This document shows, piece by piece, positions 28,919 through 36,654 of a DNA stretch of 64,000 nucleotides. Source of the stretch: Flavobacterium cupreum. GTDB lineage: Bacteria; Bacteroidota; Bacteroidia; Flavobacteriales; Flavobacteriaceae. The first letter of the stretch is position 1; every line of letters starts with the position of its first letter. The DNA is taken from NCBI RefSeq assembly GCF_003996965.1, contig NZ_QWDM01000002.1:310001-374000 (forward strand), read 5' to 3'. Position numbers and translations under genes: made by a program. The notes beneath the pieces were generated by a model. It had not been told where the DNA came from and searched no databases. It saw nothing but the letters and a program-made list of their open reading frames with translations.

Positions 28919-28945
28919 AAAACCGCAGTCACTGACTGGGGTTTT
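28919..28945 (+). terminator. Terminator-like hairpin after parE
   Basis: AAAACC (28919-28924) pairs with GGTTTT (28939-28944), enclosing the palindrome CAGTCACTGACTG. A second arm, AGTCAGTGACT at 28963-28973, is the exact complement of AGTCACTGACT (28927-28937), allowing an alternative longer stem. This would separate parE expression from the inserted genes. Confidence 0.6.
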
Positions 28946-28988
28946 TGAAATATAAAAATCAGAGTCAGTGACTCGGTTATTGAAATTT

Positions 28989-29015
28989 TGATTTCGTAAT
29001 CACTGATTTCGTAAT
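28989..29015. repeat. Direct repeat at the left edge of the inserted cassette
   Basis: TGATTTCGTAAT occurs at 28989-29000 and at 29004-29015. A near copy, TGATTTCACAAT, lies at 32943-32954, immediately before parC, on the other side of the three foreign-looking genes. Confidence 0.6.
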
Positions 29016-29032
29016 TCAAATTTTAATTTATT

Positions 29033-29064
29033 TAGATTACTTTAAGAACAACAAGTGTAATCTA
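29033..29064. promoter_or_regulatory. Possible operator upstream of the cassette
   Basis: Inverted repeat TAGATTAC (29033-29040) and GTAATCTA (29057-29064), 16-nt spacer, ending 30 bp before the first cassette ATG. It could bind a dimeric regulator or form a 5' hairpin; no regulator gene is in the cassette. Confidence 0.35.
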
Positions 29065-29094
29065 TTTAAATTTATAATCATAAAAACAATCAAA

Positions 29095-30309
29095 ATGATA
29101 AATAAAATATCGTTTAAGAATTATAAGCTTTTTAAAGAAGAGCAAACATTAGAATTAAGACCAATTACAATTTTAATTGGAAAAAATAATAGCGGAAAAA
29201 GTGCTGTCTTGAAGTTACCTACATTAATTGCGGGAAGTTTGAGCGCAGAATTTGATGAAGCATTACAACTTGATTATTTAGGAGTTAGTTTGGGTACAGA
29301 ATATAGAGATTTGGTTTATAATCGAGAAATAAAGTTTACAGATTTTTTAGAATTGGATTTATCTACTAAAATTGATGAAAATTCTTCAAAAGAGATAAAA
29401 ATTAAGATTAAATTATCTGATAAACCAAAAGAGAAGCCTGAAATATATGATTGGGAATATTTTGAAAATGACAAATTAATACAAAAAAAAGAAGAAACAG
29501 ATCTTTTTAAGGGAATAACAAAGATAGGTTTTCCTATGAAAAATCTAAATTTAAATATTGATTATATAGGTGCTTTCAGAGAGGTTCCAAAAGTTAATTA
29601 TTCATATGATTCAAAGGATTTTGAAAACATTGGATTAAAAGGGGAAAATGCTTATTCAATATTAATCCAGGATAAGGAAGATAAAAGAGAATTGTTGAAC
29701 AATATTAGTGAATGGTATAAAGAAAATTTTGAAAATTGGATGCTAGATGTAAAAGATTTTGCTACACCATCTGGTACACAATATCAAGTAGTACTTTCAA
29801 ATGAAAAATTAAAAGATATTAATATAGTATATACAGGTCAAGGAATAAATCAGGTTTTACCTCTTATTGTTCGCTCATACATGCAAGATGATGAACCAGT
29901 ATTAATTACGATTGAGGAACCAGAAACTCATTTGCATCCAGCAGCACATGGGAGTCTAGCACAAAGATTTGTTGAATCATATATATATAACAATAATAAA
30001 AATTATTTTATTGAAACTCATTCTGAAAATTTTATTTTAAGAATTCAAAGAATGATTGCTGACCCTGAAGTAAATTTAACTAGAGAAGATGTTAGAATTT
30101 ATTATGTTAATTATGAAGAAGATAATTTTTGCAGTTCAGTAAAAGAAATTGTAATTAATGAAGATGGTGAAATTGATGATTGGCCTGACAATATTTTTAA
30201 TGAAAGTTATGATGAGTTAGTAAAGTTAAAACAAGCTCAAAAAAAGAGAATAGAAAATGTTAGTTTAAAATCTGTCATGATATTTTTTCTAATTCAAATA
30301 ATGATTTAG
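29095..30309 (+). CDS. DUF3696-type AAA/ABC-like ATPase (first half of a split protein)
   Basis: A 404 aa SMC/OLD-like ATPase. Motifs: Walker A GKNNSGKS (29-36), a signature-like TGQGINQVLPLIVRSYM near residue 248, Walker B and catalytic glutamates in VLITIEEPETHLHP, and the H-switch in FIETHSENFILRIQRM. The C-terminal EIVINEDGEIDDWPDNIF matches the DUF3696 end (G-x-I-x-x-W-P). Such ATPases power defence nucleases of the OLD, Gabija and PARIS type. The last ~12 residues after LKLK.. are replaced by a short frame-specific tail; the next open frame starts in the overlap. Codon use is far more AT-rich than parE or parC. Probable defence role is inference. Confidence 0.85.
   Translation: MINKISFKNYKLFKEEQTLELRPITILIGKNNSGKSAVLKLPTLIAGSLSAEFDEALQLDYLGVSLGTEYRDLVYNREIKFTDFLELDLSTKIDENSSKEIKIKIKLSDKPKEKPEIYDWEYFENDKLIQKKEETDLFKGITKIGFPMKNLNLNIDYIGAFREVPKVNYSYDSKDFENIGLKGENAYSILIQDKEDKRELLNNISEWYKENFENWMLDVKDFATPSGTQYQVVLSNEKLKDINIVYTGQGINQVLPLIVRSYMQDDEPVLITIEEPETHLHPAAHGSLAQRFVESYIYNNNKNYFIETHSENFILRIQRMIADPEVNLTREDVRIYYVNYEEDNFCSSVKEIVINEDGEIDDWPDNIFNESYDELVKLKQAQKKRIENVSLKSVMIFFLIQIMI
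30264..30270 (+). other. Possible -1 ribosomal frameshift site (T TTA AAA)
   Basis: In the ATPase frame the bases read AG[T TTA AAA] TCT, an exact X XXY YYZ slippery heptamer. The -1 frame becomes open exactly here: its last stop, TAG, is at 30261-30263. The zero-frame stop is at 30307-30309, giving a 46-nt window. An 8-bp inverted repeat (TCTAATTC at 30288-30295, GAATTAGA at 30309-30316) lies 17 nt downstream, farther than the usual 5-9 nt, so the stimulator is doubtful. Confidence 0.45.
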
Positions 30310-31292
30310 AATTAGATAATTTTTTACCTTTTTTTACTTTAGGAAAACATCAGTTAGTTTTAAATGATGCAAATGATTTTTTAGCTTTTAATGAATCAAC
30401 TTGGAAAAAGCAACTAAAGGGGGCTAATTTAAAATTAATACAAAAAGGAATAAATTCTTCTAATAAAAAAAAGAGTATAGTAATTTCTAATAATAATCCA
30501 GATGAAAACTTTTCATTACAAGAGGCATTTTTATTTTTAAATCAATCCTTGGTTATATTAGTAGAGAATAAACAATATGAACCACCATTTATAAATGCAA
30601 TAATAAAGAATTTTGACAACGGTGAAATTGAAAACGCTCATAAAAATAAAAGATGGAAATATGAAATGTTTGCTGGGTCTTCTGTCGAGCAAGTAATAGA
30701 AGGAGAAATAAAAGATGAGTTTGAAAATGAAGTTTTTATTAAAGAAAAATATAAATATCTTAGATATTTCGTCATATTGGATAGCGATAAGACACATTTA
30801 AATATGATTAACAATACGGTATTAAAAAAAATAGAATTTCTTGAACGTAATGGAGTAAATTATCATGTTCTTTTAAAGAGAGAAAAGGAGAATTATATGC
30901 CTGAGAAAAACCTAAGAAATAAAAATGACAGTTACTTTAATTGTTATTTAAAAAAAATTAAAGATACGGCTGATAGACAGAGAGATTTTTTTGATATAGA
31001 GAAGGGATTTAATAATAAAAATAAATCAGACAAAGTTTGGAAAGATAAAAGAAAAGAAGAAGCTGATTTTTTTGAAATTAATAATATTAAAGATGAAGAT
31101 TGGAAAATATTAAGAAAAGGAGCTAATGATCAGCAAACATTTAAATCTACTTTCTCAACAGAATTTAATCTCGTTACAAAAGATGATTTTGAACAAGTAA
31201 TAAAATATCAGCCATTTGTAAAATCCAAAAATGATGGTATTGAAAGAAATGAATTTGAACACATTGTTAATGAAATAAAATATTTGTTATGA
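30270..31292 (+). CDS. TOPRIM-like nuclease segment, probably joined to the upstream ATPase
   Basis: This -1 frame stays open for ~340 codons. No ATG, GTG or TTG occurs in frame before a TTG at 30549, yet the first 95 codons lack stops in very AT-rich DNA, so they are probably translated. From residue ~95 it resembles an OLD-type TOPRIM domain: Glu in SLVILVENKQYE, DxD in YFVILDSDK, and a REKENYMPE stretch like the E-x-Y-L motif of DUF4435-type nucleases. Fused in frame with the ATPase it would give ~732 residues. Starting at TTG 30549 gives 247 aa. Its stop overlaps the next ATG by 4 bp. Fold assignment is by motif only. Confidence 0.65.
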   Translation: MCHDIFSNSNNDLELDNFLPFFTLGKHQLVLNDANDFLAFNESTWKKQLKGANLKLIQKGINSSNKKKSIVISNNNPDENFSLQEAFLFLNQSLVILVENKQYEPPFINAIIKNFDNGEIENAHKNKRWKYEMFAGSSVEQVIEGEIKDEFENEVFIKEKYKYLRYFVILDSDKTHLNMINNTVLKKIEFLERNGVNYHVLLKREKENYMPEKNLRNKNDSYFNCYLKKIKDTADRQRDFFDIEKGFNNKNKSDKVWKDKRKEEADFFEINNIKDEDWKILRKGANDQQTFKSTFSTEFNLVTKDDFEQVIKYQPFVKSKNDGIERNEFEHIVNEIKYLL

Positions 31293-32938
31293 ATGATTTA
31301 CAGATAAATACACGTGTTCGAAGACTTTTTCATTATTTAGAAGATTTTGAACATGGTTTAATTAGAGTGCCAATTTTTCAAAGAAGCTACAAATGGAGAA
31401 TAGATCAAAGAATTAAACTTTTTGATAGTATAAAAAATGGATACCCTATTGGGTCGATTTTGTTTTGGAGACCATATAACATTAATGATATAGAAGAATC
31501 AGTTCTTGAGGATAAGATTATAGGCTCGTATTTGATGAATGAAAAAGATCAAAGTTTTTTTTACATTTTAGATGGTTTTCAAAGACTTTCGACTATAATA
31601 GGATGTTTAATGAATCCTGAAAAAACGAATTTAGAAAGAGATGATGAAGAATGGTATAGAAATTTTAATATTGTTTATAACTTAGAAAACAATCAATTTG
31701 AGTCAAACACAAAAAGAAATTTAGAAACTATTGATATAAATAAAATTCCAGTTTATAAGCTAGCAGATAGTAAAGAATTTTTCAACTTTCAAAGAAAGTT
31801 GTTCGAGCAAAATTTAGATAATTTGACAATAGAAAGATATTTAAAAAATTATGAGCTAACAGCAAGGAAAATTAGTGACTATTTGATACCTTCTATTGAT
31901 TTAATAGGAGGAGATATATCAGGTGCTATTGAGATATTTGATAGGGTTAATTCTCAAGGAGCAAAAATGAGTGAAGTTGAAAAGCTCTCTGCTCAGACTG
32001 CAACAAATGATTTTCGTCTAGGGATATTGATTAATGATGCATTAGACAAGATTGAATTTTTTAATTTTTATGACAAAAAGAAAAAACGAGAAGCTTTTAG
32101 AGAATTAATATATAGATGTGTTCAAAGTTCATTTGGTGTGTTATATTTAGATAATGCCAAGACTAATGTAATTACATTAAGTGAAAAAAATAATTTTGAA
32201 GAAATAGTAAGTAAAACTCTTGCAAACACAGAAAGGGTTGTTCAATTTTTGAAAGAACATTTCTATGTTATAGATTTAAAGTATTTGCCAGCTAACCTTC
32301 ATTATATTTTTTTAGTTGAGTTTTTTAATATAAATGGTTATCCACAACAAAAAGATTTAATTGAATTAAAAAGATGGTTTTGGAAAACAGCATATTCAAA
32401 TTATTTTACTATTTATAATCCTGCTAAGAGGAAGACCACTTTTGAAAAATTTAGACAATTTGCACTTAATAATGATAATAATCCATTGTATATTGATAAA
32501 GAGTTGAGTGCTTTAAAAACTGAAAAATTTCCACGAATCATTGACTTTGGAGGTGTTAGGAAAATATCTCTAGCTTTGTTTATGGTAAATTATTCAGTTA
32601 ATAAGAATAAGATTTTAGATGGAATCTCAATAAGTTTTAATAATGTTAAGCGAGTAGCAGAATATAAACTGTTTAAAAGTCAAAAAGTAACCGAAAATGT
32701 AGTTTTTATTGGTGAAATAGATAATGAATTGAATTCTTTAATTAATAAAAATAAAGATTTGTCCTTTCTATTGAAAAGTGAATATAGAGGAAAGTATGAA
32801 GAATTATTTATTACAGATGAAATGCGAGATGCATACGATGATTTGGATGATGAAAAAGTTTTGCAATTAAGACTGGAAAAAATTATTGAAGAAGAGGAAA
32901 AATTTGTTAAAACATTAGGAATAGAATATATAAAATAA
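31289..32938 (+). CDS. DUF262 (GmrSD/ParB-like) domain protein
   Basis: A 549 aa protein. Its N-terminal ~260 residues carry DUF262 motifs: VPIFQRSYKW (27-36), GYPIGSILFW (51-60), ILDGFQRLST (93-102; usually DGQQR, here F replaces the first Q) and IFDRVNSQGAKMSEVE. DUF262 is a ParB/sulfiredoxin-like fold found in GmrS, which cleaves modified phage DNA and hydrolyses NTP. The GmrD-type HNH half is not obvious in the C-terminal ~280 residues, which is a helical region I do not recognise. The start overlaps the previous gene by 4 bp, indicating one operon and likely a shared function. Confidence 0.85.
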   Translation: MNDLQINTRVRRLFHYLEDFEHGLIRVPIFQRSYKWRIDQRIKLFDSIKNGYPIGSILFWRPYNINDIEESVLEDKIIGSYLMNEKDQSFFYILDGFQRLSTIIGCLMNPEKTNLERDDEEWYRNFNIVYNLENNQFESNTKRNLETIDINKIPVYKLADSKEFFNFQRKLFEQNLDNLTIERYLKNYELTARKISDYLIPSIDLIGGDISGAIEIFDRVNSQGAKMSEVEKLSAQTATNDFRLGILINDALDKIEFFNFYDKKKKREAFRELIYRCVQSSFGVLYLDNAKTNVITLSEKNNFEEIVSKTLANTERVVQFLKEHFYVIDLKYLPANLHYIFLVEFFNINGYPQQKDLIELKRWFWKTAYSNYFTIYNPAKRKTTFEKFRQFALNNDNNPLYIDKELSALKTEKFPRIIDFGGVRKISLALFMVNYSVNKNKILDGISISFNNVKRVAEYKLFKSQKVTENVVFIGEIDNELNSLINKNKDLSFLLKSEYRGKYEELFITDEMRDAYDDLDDEKVLQLRLEKIIEEEEKFVKTLGIEYIK

Positions 32939-32942
32939 TTAG

Positions 32943-32954
32943 TGATTTCACAAT
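32943..32954. repeat. Near copy of the left-edge repeat, before parC
   Basis: TGATTTCACAAT differs by two bases from the repeat at 28989 and lies 3 bp before the parC ATG. With the left copies it brackets the three AT-rich genes. It may be a target-site duplication, an attachment site or chance. Confidence 0.4.
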
Positions 32955-32956
32955 AA

Positions 32957-35674
32957 ATGAAAGACGAAGAAGACGATAACATAATTCCAAACGACGACGA
33001 AAATAATTCAGAGGAGAATCAACTTGATGAAAATCAGGACGGAGACGACGATGAAATTATTAACGTAGATGCTAAAAATTTTGAAGGACAGCATTTTTAT
33101 GAGAACCAGGAAGAAGAAGGAGAAGACGTTATTACAAAAGTAACGGGCATGTACAAAGACTGGTTTCTGGATTATGCTTCCTATGTAATCTTAGAACGTG
33201 CAGTTCCGGCTATTGAAGACGGTTTTAAACCCGTTCAGCGTCGTATTATGCACTCTTTGAAAGAATTAGACGATGGTCGTTATAATAAAGTGGCCAACGT
33301 TGTAGGGCATACCATGCAGTATCACCCACACGGAGATGCGAGTATTGGGGATGCGATGGTGCAGATTGGCCAGAAAGATTTATTGATTGACTGCCAGGGG
33401 AACTGGGGTAATATCTTAACGGGTGACGGGGCAGCTGCTTCGCGTTACATCGAGGCACGTTTATCTAAATTTGCCCTAGAGGTTTTGTATTCTCCAAAAA
33501 TTACCGATTGGGGTGTTTCGTACGATGGTCGTCGTGCAGAACCGAACAATCTTCCGGTTAAGTTTCCGTTGCTTCTGGCACAGGGAGCTGAGGGAATTGC
33601 AGTGGGACTTTCGACTAAAGTTTTACCGCACAACTTCAATGAGTTAATCGATGCTTCGATCAAGATTCTAAAAGGAAAAGCTTTTACGTTATATCCTGAT
33701 TTCATGACACAGGGTATTGCCGATGTGTCCAATTACAATGATGGACTTCGTGGCGGACGTGTGCGTGTGCGTGCTAAAATTGCCCAATTAGACAAAAATA
33801 CACTGGTCATTACGCAGATTCCGTTTTCGACCAATACGACGACTTTGATTGACAGTATTTTGAAAGCCAACGATAAAGGTAAAATCAAAATCAAGAAAAT
33901 CGAAGACAATACAGCAGCAGATGTTGAGATCTTAATCCATCTTTTTCCGGGTGTTTCTCCGGACAAAACAATCGACGCCTTGTTTGCTTTTACCGCCTGC
34001 GAAACTTCTGTTGCGCCTTTAGGCTGTGTGATTGAAGACAATAAGCCTTTGTTTATCGGAGTTTCTGAAATGTTGAAAATTTCGACACACAGAACGGTTG
34101 ATTTGCTTCGTCAGGAATTAGAAATCCAGTTAGAAGAATTAAAAAACAAATGGCATTTCTCTACTTTAGAGAAAATCTTCATTCGTGAAGAAATGTATAT
34201 TGATTTCAAACTGTATTCAGACAGGGAATCGCTTTACAAATACTTGTATGATCGATTTGAGCCTTTCAAAAAATCATTCGTCAGAGAAATTACAGATGAG
34301 GATTTACAAAGACTGACCCAGATTCCGATGATTCGTATTACCCGTTTTGACTCTGACAAAGCCGATGATTTTATCGCGAAGTTAGAAGACGAAATGAAGG
34401 AAGTCGAGCATAACTTAGAGCATTTGACTGATTTTGCGATTGCTTATTTTACCAAATTAAAAGAGAAATACGGAAAAGGCCGCGAACGCCAGACCGAGCT
34501 TCGTGTTTTTGATAATGTTGAAGCTACAAAAGTAGTGCTGCGTAACACAAAACTATACGTAAACCGCGAGGAAGGTTTTGTTGGAACCAGCCTGAAAAAA
34601 GACGAATACCTCACCGATTGTTCTGATATTGATGATGTGATTGTGTTTTTGCGTGACGGAAAAATGCTGGTGACAAAAGTCGATGCCAAAACATTTGTAG
34701 GAAAAGATATTATACATGTTGCCATTTTTGACAAAAGCGATAAACGTACCATTTACAACATGATGTACCGTGACGGTAAGTCCGGTCCTTCCTACATCAA
34801 ACGTTTCAATGTTTCGGGTGTAACACGCGATAAACCGTATGATTTAACGAATGAAACGGCAGGCTCGCAAGTGGTTTATTTTTCGCATAATCCGAATGGG
34901 GAAGCAGAAGTAATCACGATTTTATTACGTCAGGTAGGAACGATCAAAAAATTGAAATTCGATATTGACTTTGCCAAATTAGCAATTAAAGGACGCGCTT
35001 CGAAAGGAAATTTAGTGACTAAATATCCGATCAAGAAAATCGAACTGAAGGAAAAAGGAATTTCGACATTGCTGCCAAGAAAAGTTTGGTTTGATGATAC
35101 GGTAAAACGTTTAAATGTAGATGCAAGAGGGGAATTACTGGGTGAATTTAAGCCAAGTGACAAAATTCTGATTATCAACCAAAGTGGAAAACTGAAGGTT
35201 ATTATTCCGGAATTATCAACTCATTTTGATGAAGATATGATTGTTCTGGAGAAATTCAATCCGAAGAAACCAATCTCGGCCATTTATTTTGATGGTGAAA
35301 AAGAGCGCTATTACCTGAAACGTTTTCTGGTGGAAACCGAAAAAGAAGAGAGCTTTATTACAGAACATCCGAATTCGCAATTAGAAATCGTATCGACAGA
35401 TTACCGTCCGGTGGCACAATTAATTTTCGCCAAAGTAAAAGGAGTCCAGAAAGAAGATTTACATATAGATGTGGAAGACTTTATAGCTGTAAAAGGCTTT
35501 AAAGCACTGGGAAATCAACTGACAGCCGATAAGTTAAAACAAGTCAATTTACTGGATCCATTGCCGTATGAAGAACCCGTTGAAGAAGTTCCTGAAAAAC
35601 CGGAATTAGAAGAGGATGATTCAGTGGAAACCGAATTAGACGACGACGGCCAGATTGGACTGGTTTTAGAATAA
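32957..35674 (+). CDS. parC: DNA topoisomerase IV subunit A
   Basis: A 905 aa cleavage subunit of topoisomerase IV. An acidic low-complexity N-terminus (~60 residues) is followed by YASYVILERAVPAIEDGFKP, the HTH with HPHGDASIGDAMV, and the catalytic Tyr in AAASRYIEAR. Coiled-coil and C-terminal beta-pinwheel repeats follow (KGRASKGNLVTKYPIKKIEL). The C-terminus is also acidic. It pairs with the parE gene on the far side of the cassette. Its base composition is clearly higher in GC than the inserted genes. Confidence 0.94.
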   Translation: MKDEEDDNIIPNDDENNSEENQLDENQDGDDDEIINVDAKNFEGQHFYENQEEEGEDVITKVTGMYKDWFLDYASYVILERAVPAIEDGFKPVQRRIMHSLKELDDGRYNKVANVVGHTMQYHPHGDASIGDAMVQIGQKDLLIDCQGNWGNILTGDGAAASRYIEARLSKFALEVLYSPKITDWGVSYDGRRAEPNNLPVKFPLLLAQGAEGIAVGLSTKVLPHNFNELIDASIKILKGKAFTLYPDFMTQGIADVSNYNDGLRGGRVRVRAKIAQLDKNTLVITQIPFSTNTTTLIDSILKANDKGKIKIKKIEDNTAADVEILIHLFPGVSPDKTIDALFAFTACETSVAPLGCVIEDNKPLFIGVSEMLKISTHRTVDLLRQELEIQLEELKNKWHFSTLEKIFIREEMYIDFKLYSDRESLYKYLYDRFEPFKKSFVREITDEDLQRLTQIPMIRITRFDSDKADDFIAKLEDEMKEVEHNLEHLTDFAIAYFTKLKEKYGKGRERQTELRVFDNVEATKVVLRNTKLYVNREEGFVGTSLKKDEYLTDCSDIDDVIVFLRDGKMLVTKVDAKTFVGKDIIHVAIFDKSDKRTIYNMMYRDGKSGPSYIKRFNVSGVTRDKPYDLTNETAGSQVVYFSHNPNGEAEVITILLRQVGTIKKLKFDIDFAKLAIKGRASKGNLVTKYPIKKIELKEKGISTLLPRKVWFDDTVKRLNVDARGELLGEFKPSDKILIINQSGKLKVIIPELSTHFDEDMIVLEKFNPKKPISAIYFDGEKERYYLKRFLVETEKEESFITEHPNSQLEIVSTDYRPVAQLIFAKVKGVQKEDLHIDVEDFIAVKGFKALGNQLTADKLKQVNLLDPLPYEEPVEEVPEKPELEEDDSVETELDDDGQIGLVLE

Positions 35675-35686
35675 GATAATTAAAGT

Positions 35687-35719
35687 AAGCCGTCTCAATT
35701 ATAAGAGTCGGCTTTTTTT
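35687..35719 (+). terminator. Intrinsic terminator of parC
   Basis: AAGCCG plus CTC (35687-35696) pairs with GAG plus CGGCTT (35705-35714) around one T-T mismatch, followed by a run of T. It begins 12 bp after the parC stop. Confidence 0.75.
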
Positions 35720-35741
35720 ATTATTGATTGAAGGTTTAATT

Positions 35742-35812
35742 CCCTTGCAGATTTAGCAGATTAAGCGGATTTATTTTAAGAGAAAATCTGCCCGATCTGC
35801 TAAATCTGCGGG
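35742..35812. repeat. Palindromic GCAGATTTAGCAGAT element
   Basis: CCTTGCAGATTTAGCAGATT is followed by AAGCGGATTT and the inverted arm AAATCTGCCCGATCTGC, then TAAATCTGCGGG. It is the same element that is tandemly amplified at 36.6-37.7 kb, and is the main content of the 278-bp gap before the RadC-like gene. Confidence 0.8.
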
Positions 35813-35952
35813 AAATATTACATCCCGCGTTCAATTATTAAAATGAGTTATGAAGTGAAACTGTAATAAAATCTGTCCCGGCAAGTCGAAAATCGACTAA
35901 ATAAATTGATTAGGTTTGTGTATCTTGCTACCTCTAAAAAATTGGAATAAAA

Positions 35953-36600
35953 ATGAATGTCAAGATAACCGATAAAGATAAAATTAGTGTAACCAATCCT
36001 GATGATTTATACGAAATTATGCGACGCATTCTTTTGCGCGATAATAAAATAGATCGCGAAAAAGAACATTTCTGGATGATAGGGCTAAACATGGCAAACA
36101 TCATCCTGTATATAGAATTAGTGAGTATGGGGAGTGTGAAATCGACACAAGTAGAACCCATGAATGTATTCAGGGTTGCGGTGCTTAAAGGCGCAACAAG
36201 TGTAATAGCACTTCATAATCATCCGAGTGGCAGTCTGACTCCGTCTGAAGAAGATAAAGATGCCACAGACCGATTGATACAAGTGGGCAGAATTCTGGAT
36301 ATAAAACTTACAGACCACCTTATTATTACGACCGAAAAGTACATGAGTTTTCTAAATACCGGATTGATGGCGCAATTAGAAAAAAGCCTAAAATATGTTC
36401 CTCCTTATCTAATAGAGCAACGAATTGTCGAAATTAAAAAAAAGCAGGAACAGGAACTTAAAAAAGAAAAGCAAAAAACGGATAAATTTAAAGAAACCAC
36501 TATAATTAATTTATTAAAGAAGAAAATGACTATTGAGGAAATAGCGTCTATTTTGAATACTAGTTCAAAAGAAGTAGAGAAAATCAGCAAAAAGCTTTAA
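35953..36600 (+). CDS. RadC-like JAB-domain protein with an extended C-terminus
   Basis: A 215 aa protein. The JAB/MPN core (residues ~1-125) contains the metal-binding motif ALHNHPSGSLTPSEEDKDAT (HxHPSG...D), typical of RadC-family proteins; despite the name the family has no proven DNA-repair activity. The C-terminal ~75 residues are lysine/glutamate-rich and end in MTIEEIASILNTSSKEVEKI, which looks like a small HTH. Usual RadC proteins start with an HhH domain that is missing here. It lies beside the topoisomerase locus and the repeat array. Confidence 0.85.
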   Translation: MNVKITDKDKISVTNPDDLYEIMRRILLRDNKIDREKEHFWMIGLNMANIILYIELVSMGSVKSTQVEPMNVFRVAVLKGATSVIALHNHPSGSLTPSEEDKDATDRLIQVGRILDIKLTDHLIITTEKYMSFLNTGLMAQLEKSLKYVPPYLIEQRIVEIKKKQEQELKKEKQKTDKFKETTIINLLKKKMTIEEIASILNTSSKEVEKISKKL

Positions 36601-36654
36601 AATAAATCCATACCTACAGCTAAAGCAGAGGTAATTCAAAATCTTTATGATTAA

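Noticed and set aside
30549..30797. TTG at 30549 as the true start of the TOPRIM gene
   Set aside because: The in-frame region upstream is open for 95 codons in very AT-rich DNA, which is unlikely by chance, so the N-terminus probably extends further. Kept as an alternative in the entry.
28901..32956. Cassette considered as a transposon or prophage remnant
   Set aside because: No transposase, integrase or terminal inverted repeats of expected length; the flanking sequence similarity is only about 12 bp.
33246..35178. Several minus-strand open frames within parC
   Set aside because: Shadow frames of a strongly conserved gene; none has start context or domain.
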